DNA of 6,605 nucleotides from an uncultured Coriobacteriaceae bacterium (GCA_900555105.1 USJP01000096.1:1-6605), one strand, 5' to 3'. Counted from the stretch's first letter, positions 1 through 6,506 are shown. The notes: generated from the letters alone by a model not told the origin. Translations and numbers: made by a program.

Positions 1-322
1 CGACTACGAGCCCAAGGGCCCCTATGACGGCATCTGGGCGTGCAGTAGCCTGCTCCACGTGCCGGTGGTAAAGCTCGCCGGCGTAATCTCCAAGTACACA
101 CGCGCCCTCGCGCCCGGCGGCACCTTCTACCTCAGCTTCAAGTTGGGCGCCCACGACGGCATGCGCGGCGGGCGCTGGTTCACCGACCTCGACGAGCCCG
201 CCCTGCGTACCCTTATCGCCGAAGTTCCCGGGCTCCGGATCGACCTCATCGACATCACGGGCGACGCCCGCCCCGGCCGCTCCGACGAGAAGTGGCTCAA
301 CGCCTGGTGCGTGAGGGGGTAG
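1..322 (+). CDS. Class I SAM-dependent methyltransferase, C-terminal part (5' end outside window)
   Basis: The open frame enters from the left edge (first full codon at position 2) and ends at a TAG at 320-322, leaving about 106 residues. The visible part opens with YDGIWACSSLLHVP, which fits the post-motif strand and helix of class I Rossmann methyltransferases. It continues with LAPGGTFYLSFKLG (the PGG turn and following strand), then GRWFTDLDE, and ends with GRSDEKWLNAW. This order matches small TehB/UbiE-like methyltransferases of roughly 200 residues. The SAM-binding glycine motif would lie upstream, outside the window. The family moves a methyl group from S-adenosylmethionine to an acceptor in the cytoplasm; the acceptor cannot be inferred here. 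A GTG at 59 is an internal valine codon, not a start, because the homologous sequence continues upstream of it. The gene is convergent with the downstream LuxR gene and looks unrelated to the reductase modules. Confidence 0.85.
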   Translation, partial: DYEPKGPYDGIWACSSLLHVPVVKLAGVISKYTRALAPGGTFYLSFKLGAHDGMRGGRWFTDLDEPALRTLIAEVPGLRIDLIDITGDARPGRSDEKWLNAWCVRG

Positions 323-407
323 CCGCGCGGCCCTCGGCCGGCTGACGATCGTGATGTGATCGAACCGTTATTTAGCGGCCCCGCAAAGCCGGGTCGACCC
401 CTTAAAA

Positions 408-452
408 TGGTTCATTCAGCACGTTTGTCAAACAGTCGTACTCAACGGACCA
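408..452. repeat. Hairpin-forming repeat element, copy 1
   Basis: The left arm TGGTTCATTCAGCACG (408-423) and right arm CGTACTCAACGGACCA (437-452) form an imperfect 16-bp stem, with 12 Watson-Crick pairs and one G-T pair. The 13-base spacer between them contains GTTT-GTC-AAAC, which can itself fold and overlaps the end of the left arm. The element recurs 71 bp downstream with the same arm spacing. It lies between convergent genes, which would suit a REP-like element or a bidirectional transcript-end structure, but there is no adjoining T-run. The function is unknown. Confidence 0.65.
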
Positions 453-478
453 AAACATGCTCGAAAATCAACCCGAAA

Positions 479-523
479 CGGTCCATCCGGCACGCATAGC
501 CCGTCATCGTGCTCAATGGACCA
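479..523. repeat. Hairpin-forming repeat element, copy 2
   Basis: The left arm CGGTCCATCCGGCACG (479-494) and right arm CGTGCTCAATGGACCA (508-523) repeat copy 1 with identical internal spacing. The two 45-bp units agree at 29 of 45 positions. Agreement is 12/16 in the left arm and 14/16 in the right arm, but only 3 of 13 in the spacer. Most arm differences are transitions. Conserved arms with a divergent spacer suggest that the paired structure, or an inverted binding site, is what has been kept. Confidence 0.65.
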
Positions 524-826
524 GAAGGTAAGCCAGTAGTGTGCTCTTCAAGATGCCAGGGCCGCATGCTCGACCAGTTAAAGTGGGAGATAAACGAGAT
601 GACGGACGCCACCCACGGACGCTAAACGCGCCCCAACTGGCAACGAGCGACACGTGCCTCGGTCAGGAGCAATCGAAATCGGCTCGGCCACAAACGAGCA
701 GCATCCACCTAGTCGAGATAACATGAGCAGCCACACGGTCCATTGCCCGAATGCCCAGCAAAGCAGCGCGGACACCGGCCGCCCGCCATCCTCAGCCCTT
801 ATCCGCATCGCTAACGAACTCGCTCA

Positions 827-2200
827 CTATCTCTTCTCTGCCTGGTATTTCTTCACAAGCGCCAGGAGGTCCTCGCGCGAATGGCAGCGAGTCTTGGTGT
901 AAATGTGGTTGACGTGAGAACGCACAGTACCGGAGGCAACACCCAACTCTTGGGCGACATGGCCTTGCGTGTGGCCCTGGGCGAGGAGAGGCAGGACCTG
1001 CGCCTCACGCGCCGAGAGCCCGAAGTCCTCGGCAATCCGGCGATACACGTAAGCCAGAGCCTCCCGGGACTCGGCAATAACCTCTTGGACGAAGGCCTCG
1101 TGGTCTCGCATGGATGCGAGACGCGTGAGAGAGACGGATGAGTAGAAGCAAAGCAGCAAAACACCGGTGACCAACGCCGGGACGGCGGCGGTCAAGGCGG
1201 ACTCGGGCTGATCAAATCGCCCGAACAGCCAGGTTCCACAGACCTGCCCGACCAATATTGAAGACAGGACGAGCGCCTTCTCGCCGAAGGCAAGGCCGAG
1301 AGGCCGCCTGCCAAGGAAATACTTGAGCTCGGAGAGCTGCACGGAAGATAGGCATATCCACGCGAGCCACAGGCAGGGGTACATCAGCTCGACACGCGTG
1401 ACACCCCCGGCCGCCCCGATGACAGGTATCGTCAGGACGGCGATTGGGACAAGCGGAACGAACCGTATGGCATTGCCCGCCCCCCATCCACCGACCAAAC
1501 AAACGAGGCACAGCACGGCAATCACCCCAGACGAGACGGCGGACACGGCCGAGCCGTAGGCCGTCGGCTCAGAACCCGCAGCCAGCAACGCAGCCTGAAA
1601 CGCCCCGAGTCCCAACCCAAGCGCAATGCGCGAGAAGATGAACTCTACACGCGTTCGGATAGCACATGAGTCCCGCTCCACCTGGAAATTCACTACGGGG
1701 TCTCTCACCTGCAGATACGCAAGAATGCTGGCGGAAGCCACCCAATAGAGGCTTGTGGTGGATGAGAACGTCCCCGGCAAAGGGCCAAGCACCTGATTGG
1801 TCGCAATCGCCACGCACTGCAGGGCAAGGGCAGGTAGCGCCGCACCCGAAACCTCGGCAAAAGCCTGACTCCGCGTCACCGACACGAACCTCGCGCTCCA
1901 CAAAAGCATGAGCAGGCTACCGCCGATGTTGCGCAACCTGCCCGGCAAGTCCGTGGCGGCACCGGATGTGACAAACAGCATGCCCAAACCACCAACGGTG
2001 CACAGCGCCAGAGCCACAACGGACACCGGCAGTAGCAACCTCCGCTCCGGTCGGAACACAGCGCCGGCTGCCATACACGCCGCAAGAAAAAGAGCAAGCG
2101 CCGTTTGCCACGGCAATGTGGACGCAGCGCCGTTGAGCGCCAGGGGCGACATCATGATGCCGGCCCAATAGAGCCCGGCTCCGAGCGACACAAGGCTCAT
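827..2200 (-). CDS. LuxR-family regulator with multi-span membrane N-terminal domain (first module)
   Basis: The protein has 457 residues. Roughly residues 3-356 are a run of hydrophobic stretches, about twelve likely membrane spans. A predicted helical linker (about 360-392) follows, then a C-terminal LuxR/GerE helix-turn-helix at 393-457. The HTH carries the family signature LSAREAQVLPLLAQG (395-409) and recognition helix SGTVRSHVNHIYTK (423-436). The protein should sit in the cytoplasmic membrane with the DNA-binding domain inside the cell; the membrane part may sense a ligand, which is inference. It has no phosphoreceiver domain. It starts at an ATG (2198-2200) behind GGAAGGA (2211-2205 on the minus strand), with a slightly short 4-nt spacer. 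It is divergent from the flavoprotein gene across 237 bp, so it probably regulates that gene and perhaps itself. In Eggerthella lenta, similar membrane LuxR proteins sit beside and control reductase or dehydroxylase genes. Confidence 0.93.
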   Translation of the reverse strand: MSLVSLGAGLYWAGIMMSPLALNGAASTLPWQTALALFLAACMAAGAVFRPERRLLLPVSVVALALCTVGGLGMLFVTSGAATDLPGRLRNIGGSLLMLLWSARFVSVTRSQAFAEVSGAALPALALQCVAIATNQVLGPLPGTFSSTTSLYWVASASILAYLQVRDPVVNFQVERDSCAIRTRVEFIFSRIALGLGLGAFQAALLAAGSEPTAYGSAVSAVSSGVIAVLCLVCLVGGWGAGNAIRFVPLVPIAVLTIPVIGAAGGVTRVELMYPCLWLAWICLSSVQLSELKYFLGRRPLGLAFGEKALVLSSILVGQVCGTWLFGRFDQPESALTAAVPALVTGVLLLCFYSSVSLTRLASMRDHEAFVQEVIAESREALAYVYRRIAEDFGLSAREAQVLPLLAQGHTQGHVAQELGVASGTVRSHVNHIYTKTRCHSREDLLALVKKYQAEKR

Positions 2201-2395
2201 ATGGTCCTTCCAAACCCTTCAGCCAGTTGGGACCCCAACCAAATTGGCGGCCCACTTCAACCGAAACTTGCCATAAACCTTAGCGATTGTACAGCTCAGG
2301 GTATACGTCATTTTGCTTAGAGGCCTTTTTGCACGTTTTTGCGCGTTCGGGGAGATGCGGACCCGCACTTATCGGTGAGACATTTGAGACGTTCG

Positions 2396-2410
2396 CCGCC
2401 ACGCTGGCGG
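2396..2410 (+). promoter_or_regulatory. Small perfect stem-loop in flavoprotein leader
   Basis: CCGCCA-CGC-TGGCGG forms a 6-bp, GC-rich stem with a 3-nt loop that ends 11 nt before the ribosome binding site of the flavoprotein gene. It could stabilise the leader or be chance in GC-rich DNA. It has no T-run and so is not a terminator. Confidence 0.35.
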
Positions 2411-2421
2411 GAAACCTACCT

Positions 2422-2429
2422 GAGGGGAG
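2422..2429 (+). promoter_or_regulatory. Ribosome binding site fixing the flavoprotein start
   Basis: GAGGGGAG lies 8 nt before the ATG at 2438. This spacing, and the fact that the Tat signal begins a few residues later, select 2438 over upstream in-frame starts (from 2339) and over the second ATG at 2450. Confidence 0.75.
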
Positions 2430-2437
2430 ATACACGC

Positions 2438-4447
2438 ATGGAGAAGCACATGGGGATATCGCGCCGTCAGTTTGCAGTGGGTGCGGGAATGACGGCACTT
2501 GCCGGCGCGGCCGCCGTCGCATCTTCCGCATCGACTGCCTGGGCCGAGAAGGCCCCGACCGTCGACGAAGTTAACTGGGACGTCGTCTGCGACGTGCTGG
2601 TTGTGGGCTTTGGCGGCGCAGGTGCAACCGCAGCCATCGAGGCCGCCGACGCCGGCGCGGATGTTCTGCTCGTGGACAAGGCTCCCGAGTACCTCGAGGG
2701 CGGCAACACCCGCTACTGCGAGCAGGTCATTCTCGGCTGGGAAGACGAGCAGGTGGGCTATGACTTCGTAACCGCCATGGCCGACGGCCACGAGGACGTC
2801 ACCGAGGAGATCCGCCGCATGATCGCCTCTGAGACCGTGAAGAACGGAGACTGGGTGACCGCGCACGGCGGTGAATTTGCCGACTCCCCCATCAAGCTCG
2901 ACGAGGAAACGTTTAAGAAGGTATTCACCAACATCGACGAGCGCATCAAGAGCAACTGGGTCGGCCAGATGAGCGACGGCACCTGGACGTTCTTCGAGTA
3001 CTGCACGTGGCCCAACACGGACCATCTCAACGACTACCAAGTGAGCCATTATTATGGCGTGGTCGCCCCCAAGCACCACAAGGGCTACTGGGAGTTCCTG
3101 CGCAAGACAGTTGAGAGCTACAGCGACAAGATCGCCTGCTGGTTCAACTCTCCGGCCACCAAACTCATCCGTGACCGCGAGACGGGCATCTTGCTGGGTG
3201 CCGTCGTCGACCACGCCGGCACGCCGACGAACGTCTTCGCCCGCAACGGCATCGTCCTGGCCAGCGCCTCGTACGAGGCCGACGCTAACAAGCGTCAGAC
3301 CTACACTGGCCGCGAGGGCACGAAGTTCGTGGGCTCCACCTTTGACACGGGCGACAGCATCGACATGGCCGCGGAGGTCGGCGCGCAGCTGTGGCACATG
3401 AACTGCCTGTCCGGCCCCTTCGTGAACCCGCCCAAGCCGGGCAGCGACCAAGCATGGTGGTGCGGCGGCGGCCTCAACCGCGCGACCGACACCGGCAACT
3501 CCATCTTCGTCACCGCCAACGGCAAGCGCTTCATGCGTGAGTGCGGCATGAACCACCACGGCTTCATGCCGGTGGGCGACACGTACATGAACATGCAGCT
3601 CCCCAAGAAGTTCTTCGCCGTGATGGACGCTGACGGCTTCGCAACCTCCCAGTTCCACGGCAAGCCCACCTACGTCGTCGTGGGCATGGACAACATCTCC
3701 CAGGCCGACACCATCGAGGAGCTCGCCGAGAAGCTGGGTGTGGACCCTGAGGGCCTCACCCAGACCGTTGCGGACTACAACACCTACTGCGACCAGGGAT
3801 TCGACGCTGATTTCGCTCGCTATCCCGAGAGCCTGGCCAAGATCGAGAACGGCCCGTTCTACGGCATCGAGTACACCGGTGCGTTCGTAAACGCCCAGGG
3901 TGGCGCCAAGCGCGACGTGAACTGCCAGGTTCTCGACTGGGACGGCGAGCCCATCGCCCACCTGTACGAGGCCGGCGAGCTCGGCTCCTTCTGGGGCGGC
4001 GTCTACATCGCGGGTGGCAACATCGGCGAGACCATGTACTCCGGCCGCATCGCCGGCGCCAACGCCGCAGCTGCAAAGGACGACGCGGTGGAGGGCCCCG
4101 CAGGTACCGCAACGCCCGTCAACGAGATCACAGTCTTCGACGCTGACGCAATCGTCGCCTCCTACGAGTGCGGCGAGAACGAGCACGTGGGCGTCGCCCT
4201 GGGAATCCATGCTCCCATCGTCGTCAAGGTCACGCTCGACGGTGAGACCGTCACGGCCGTCGAGGTGCTGAGCCAGATGGAGTCCCCCGACGTCGTGCTC
4301 GACCTGTTCACCGACATGCCTGCGCGCATGGTCGAGGCTGGCAGCGCCGACGTCGACCTCCAGACTGGCGCAACCATCGCCAGCCGCGGACTGCAGGACG
4401 CCGTCAAGGACGCTATGGCCCGCGCGGGCGTGATGATTGAGGCGTAA
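2438..4447 (+). CDS. Tat-exported FAD-dependent oxidoreductase with C-terminal FMN-binding domain
   Basis: This complete 669-residue protein is a probable exported flavin reductase of the fumarate reductase/urocanate reductase superfamily. Residues 1-36 are a twin-arginine signal: SRRQF at 8-12, an alanine-rich core, and likely cleavage after AWA (34-36). The FAD_binding_2 domain follows, with GFGGAG at 57-62 and D80 at the end of the second strand for the FAD ribose. It continues with GGNTRY (88-93), DTGDSIDMA (303-311), GKRFMRE (362-368) and the C-terminal FAD segment GELGSFWGGVYIAGGN (513-528) with GRIAG (536-540). Residues about 580-665 are an FMN_bind domain containing DLQTGATIAS. The T of GAT (T646) is the expected site for covalent FMN attachment by ApbE. 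Electrons would pass from FMN to FAD to an organic acceptor outside the membrane. Positions matching FccA His504 and Arg544 appear to be N485 and I524, so fumarate is an unlikely substrate. No heme-binding CxxCH motif is present. Confidence 0.93.
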   Translation: MEKHMGISRRQFAVGAGMTALAGAAAVASSASTAWAEKAPTVDEVNWDVVCDVLVVGFGGAGATAAIEAADAGADVLLVDKAPEYLEGGNTRYCEQVILGWEDEQVGYDFVTAMADGHEDVTEEIRRMIASETVKNGDWVTAHGGEFADSPIKLDEETFKKVFTNIDERIKSNWVGQMSDGTWTFFEYCTWPNTDHLNDYQVSHYYGVVAPKHHKGYWEFLRKTVESYSDKIACWFNSPATKLIRDRETGILLGAVVDHAGTPTNVFARNGIVLASASYEADANKRQTYTGREGTKFVGSTFDTGDSIDMAAEVGAQLWHMNCLSGPFVNPPKPGSDQAWWCGGGLNRATDTGNSIFVTANGKRFMRECGMNHHGFMPVGDTYMNMQLPKKFFAVMDADGFATSQFHGKPTYVVVGMDNISQADTIEELAEKLGVDPEGLTQTVADYNTYCDQGFDADFARYPESLAKIENGPFYGIEYTGAFVNAQGGAKRDVNCQVLDWDGEPIAHLYEAGELGSFWGGVYIAGGNIGETMYSGRIAGANAAAAKDDAVEGPAGTATPVNEITVFDADAIVASYECGENEHVGVALGIHAPIVVKVTLDGETVTAVEVLSQMESPDVVLDLFTDMPARMVEAGSADVDLQTGATIASRGLQDAVKDAMARAGVMIEA

Positions 4448-4473
4448 CGCCATCAAAACCGATGCGCACTACC

Positions 4474-4515
4474 AAGGGGCTGACCCCGGAGCTTTTCCGG
4501 GGCCAGTCCCTTTTT
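4474..4515 (+). terminator. Strong intrinsic terminator after flavoprotein gene
   Basis: A long stem begins AAGGGGCTGACCCCGGA (4474-4490) and closes with TCCGGGGCCAGTCCCTT. The core CCCCGGA/TCCGGGG pairs perfectly, CTG/CAG and AAGGG/CCCTT extend it, and TTTTT follows at 4511-4515. It starts 27 nt after the stop codon and indicates a monocistronic message. In the other direction the stem is not followed by a U-rich tract, so it should act mainly on the plus strand. Confidence 0.92.
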
Positions 4516-4730
4516 AGCTTAACTTGCTTCCGTGCATGTCCCCGTGAGCAGCGCAACAATCCAGACACCACTTGAACTCCCCGGTGCCACACGGCGACAA
4601 TCAAGCTATGCCTTCCTGCTGCATCGGGCACAGGACTCATCGCCCCCCCGCCCGAGCGCGCAACCCCCAGGCGTCGTCTTTTGGTGCAAGATTTCGGCAC
4701 CGTTCTCGTCAGCAGCGACCAGAAAGGAAA
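4516..4730. other. Convergent intergenic spacer, nothing recognised
   Basis: The sequence between the terminator and the end of the second LuxR gene has no convincing gene on either strand. It contains a C-rich run near 4640-4670. No clear intrinsic terminator serving the minus-strand LuxR gene was seen. Confidence 0.5.
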
Positions 4731-6269
4731 TCAGCCATGTTGTTCGCCTAGGAGTTGACACAGGTCGATGAGCTCGTCTTTGCTGTGAATACCAGCCTTG
4801 CGGTAGGCGGATCTGGAGTAACCCTGCGCGGTACCCTTCGTTATTTCCAACTCCTCTGCAACACGCCCCAGGCTGTACCCTGAGGCAAAGAGCACGGCGA
4901 CCTGCGCCTCGCGAGAGGTGAACCCATACGTTTCTACCAGCCTGTCCTCGACCCCTTCAGGCCTTTGGCGCCGATCGGAATCGCCACCTGAAGTCTGTAC
5001 TCGCAACGATCCCCCGCCTGAACCAACGCCAACGGACGGCGCGGGCCGCGGGTCCAGTCCGCTGCGCAGCAGCAACATCGCGAGCACAACCACGCCCGAG
5101 GCAAGCACGGCCATCGTCGCGACATAGACCATAACGCTTCCGAAAAGGTGCGTCTCCTCGGTGCCTGCGGCCCGTGCCAATACCCATGGGACCCCAAAAT
5201 AGCTGGCAAACCAACACAGTGCCCAGAACATGAGGCCATATACGAGCATCACGGGAACGAAGCTCACCGAAAGCCGACGGGCTTTATCGGCCAGCAAGAT
5301 ATAGAAGAGGACAAGCTGCAGGGAGCACGAGGCCGTGGCCACGTAAGCACCGAGCGTCTCAGCAATGCCTGAAAGATACAGCAGCGTCCCGCCTAGGAAC
5401 GTGAAGGCCAAGACCGCCCAGCAGGCGGGAAGCGCCATGTCCAGGGCCCGAACGGGCGCTCCACCAATGCGGCGAGTCTCAAGGCGGCGGGCAACGGGAA
5501 CCGACAGGACCACCAAACTGAGCGCGATCGCAGACAGCAGCAGCACGACAACCGTGCGCACACCCATGGCCGGCGAGATGCCGTTGTCGATGACACCGCG
5601 TATAACGGTACCGCCCAAGATGCATGTAGCGCAGGCGCCGAGGAAGACATCAGTCAGGTCGACTAGGGCGACTGGCTGGTGAACATTGCGATCGCACACC
5701 GCTGGTGCCCCGTCGGGCTGCCGAGACACCAGCCATGCAACCACACAAAGAAGCAAGCGAAACGGCGGAAGGTGCACAGTCGCGTCGTTTCCCCAAACCG
5801 TAAATGACACGTACATGCACGCCACGGAGCACGGGTAGGCGAGCAGGGCGAGGAGGAGCTTGTGCATGGCCGCGCCGCTGGGGCCCGTCGCGAGATACCC
5901 CGTCCACATGAGAAAGCACGCCAACAGGCCACACGCGACCATGATGCTTGCGGCCACATAAGCCGCCAAGGGCGCACCCGGCCAGTATGCGAGCACGAAG
6001 GCCCCCAGCACGCCGGAGATGGCGACGATGGCCGCTAACCTGCGGTGCTTGGAAAGCAAATCCGACAACAGTCGCCAACGCGTCAGGGCGACACCCGCAA
6101 TCACAACGAGGGCCAGCAGGAACACGCTGCTCGACGGGACGCAAACCCCGCCGAATGTGACGAGCGACTCATAAGGGAAAAGGCCCACAAGGAACCCTTG
6201 GTAGCGAAAACACGTCCAAAACGCCGTAAGGCCCAGGAACGGGGCAACTACCCCTCGAAACATCTGCAC
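4731..6269 (-). CDS. LuxR-family regulator with multi-span membrane N-terminal domain (second module)
   Basis: The protein has 512 residues if it starts at GTG 6269, and 531 if it starts at ATG 6326. I prefer 6269. GAAGGGGG sits 7 nt upstream of it, and the protein then begins about ten residues before the first membrane span (FLGLTAFWTCF), as is usual for this family. ATG 6326 has no visible ribosome binding site and adds a hydrophilic 19-residue tail; ATG 6263 is a third option. About twelve hydrophobic spans are followed by a Gly/Ser/Pro-rich linker (about 403-447, including GVGSGGGS) and a LuxR/GerE HTH at 448-512. The HTH has FTSREAQVAVLFASG and recognition helix GTAQGYSRSAYRK (479-491). 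The gene is divergent from the Tat-signal gene at 6513, its likely target. Its linker and recognition helix differ clearly from those of the first regulator, so the two are not a recent duplication. Confidence 0.9.
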   Translation of the reverse strand: MQMFRGVVAPFLGLTAFWTCFRYQGFLVGLFPYESLVTFGGVCVPSSSVFLLALVVIAGVALTRWRLLSDLLSKHRRLAAIVAISGVLGAFVLAYWPGAPLAAYVAASIMVACGLLACFLMWTGYLATGPSGAAMHKLLLALLAYPCSVACMYVSFTVWGNDATVHLPPFRLLLCVVAWLVSRQPDGAPAVCDRNVHQPVALVDLTDVFLGACATCILGGTVIRGVIDNGISPAMGVRTVVVLLLSAIALSLVVLSVPVARRLETRRIGGAPVRALDMALPACWAVLAFTFLGGTLLYLSGIAETLGAYVATASCSLQLVLFYILLADKARRLSVSFVPVMLVYGLMFWALCWFASYFGVPWVLARAAGTEETHLFGSVMVYVATMAVLASGVVVLAMLLLRSGLDPRPAPSVGVGSGGGSLRVQTSGGDSDRRQRPEGVEDRLVETYGFTSREAQVAVLFASGYSLGRVAEELEITKGTAQGYSRSAYRKAGIHSKDELIDLCQLLGEQHG

Positions 6270-6390
6270 TTGCGCGCCCCCTTCGAACCTTTGCGGCAAA
6301 CGGCATTCTACGTGCTGGTTTGCCATTGTAGTTCATGCCACACACGTCAAGCCCATCATTTGTGGGTGCCCCTTCCAGCATTGCCCCCAT
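6169..6390 (-). other. Possible leader ORF overlapping the second LuxR start (doubtful)
   Basis: On the minus strand AAGGAGG (6405-6399) lies 8 nt before an ATG at 6390, the best ribosome binding site in the divergent region. The frame it opens (73 codons, starting MGAMLEGAPTNDG) is out of register with the LuxR gene and resembles no known protein. It overlaps the first 100 bp or so of that gene. It could be a leader peptide coupled to LuxR translation, or a sign of a frameshift or sequence error near the LuxR start, or chance. Confidence 0.25.
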
Positions 6391-6424
6391 CGATTATGCC
6401 TCCTTGCGCAACCGAACAGGCGCA

Positions 6425-6450
6425 TTGTGACAACCGTCACGCCGTCACAA
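6425..6450. promoter_or_regulatory. Operator-like inverted repeat TTGTGAC-N12-GTCACAA
   Basis: TTGTGAC (6425-6431) and GTCACAA (6444-6450) are perfect inverted arms. A third GTCAC inside (6436-6440) pairs with the left arm across AACC and forms a CCGTCAC direct repeat with the right arm (6434-6440 and 6442-6448, period 8). The site lies 62 bp before the Tat-gene start. Binding by the neighbouring LuxR regulator is inference. Confidence 0.45.
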
Positions 6451-6499
6451 GGGGAACCGACGGCATCGTTCCATGACACCGGGCGCATGCGCTCGGCAT

Positions 6500-6506
6500 A
6501 AGGAGG
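6500..6506 (+). promoter_or_regulatory. Ribosome binding site of second Tat-signal gene
   Basis: AAGGAGG lies 6 nt before the ATG at 6513. A nearer ATG at 6508 is followed at once by an in-frame TGA (ATG CAA TGA), so 6513 is the real start. Confidence 0.85.

Larger units (their letters stand above)
323..826. other. 504-bp intergenic region between convergent genes, rich in palindromes
   Basis: No reading frame here has a family-like sequence, and the short open frames lack good ribosome binding sites. Just after the methyltransferase stop there is a GC hairpin, CGGCC-CTC-GGCCG (328-340), without a T-run. It is followed by CGATC-N7-GATCG (346-362), GCGG-CC-CCGC (375-384) and the perfect palindrome GGGTCGACCC (391-400). 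The paired hairpin elements at 408-452 and 479-523 are listed separately. From about 530 to 826 I see nothing recognisable. One stretch at 736-749 (CGGTCCATTGCCCG) shares nine consecutive bases with the repeat-arm consensus and may be a decayed extra copy. No classical terminator with a U-tract was found for either flanking gene. Confidence 0.6.
2201..2437. promoter_or_regulatory. Divergent control region between first LuxR gene and flavoprotein gene
   Basis: This 237-bp region must hold both promoters. Visible elements are an inverted repeat GTTGGG-AC-CCCAAC (2226-2239) about 26 bp upstream of the LuxR start, and GTATAC (2301-2306), a possible -10-like sequence. T-rich repeats follow: TTTTGC at 2311, TTTTTGCACG at 2326-2335 and TTTTTGCGCG at 2336-2345. 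Next come a second inverted repeat TGCGG-AC-CCGCA (2356-2367) and a TGAGAC pair (2376-2381 and 2385-2390). I could not assign a convincing -35/-10 pair on either strand. The operator role of the inverted repeats is inference from position and symmetry. Confidence 0.55.

Noticed and set aside
328..340. Intrinsic terminator for the methyltransferase gene
   Set aside because: The CGGCC-CTC-GGCCG stem is only 5 bp and no T-run follows it.
408..523. CRISPR array
   Set aside because: There are only two units, the repeat units are imperfect, the arms alternate in orientation and no cas genes are nearby.
541..808. Short open frames in the first intergenic region (541-726 plus, 578-808 minus)
   Set aside because: There is no ribosome binding site of note, no recognisable motif, and the two overlap on opposite strands.
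2339..2437. Upstream extension of the flavoprotein to 2339
   Set aside because: The added 33 residues would put an arginine-rich tail before the Tat signal, and the good ribosome binding site is at 2422-2429.
2438..4447. Calling the flavoprotein a fumarate reductase
   Set aside because: The FAD fold matches the superfamily, but the carboxylate-binding His and Arg positions appear to be Asn and Ile, so a specific fumarate reductase name is not supported.
2369..4456. A 695-residue open frame on the minus strand across the whole flavoprotein gene
   Set aside because: It mirrors the codon pattern of the plus-strand gene, has a repetitive V/D/G/A/H-rich composition and no domain. The plus strand encodes a clear Tat signal, FAD and FMN domains. 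It is a GC-driven shadow.
4413..4771. Short open frames around the flavoprotein terminator (4413-4700 minus, 4532-4771 plus)
   Set aside because: They overlap flanking genes or the terminator, and their composition looks like random GC-rich translation.
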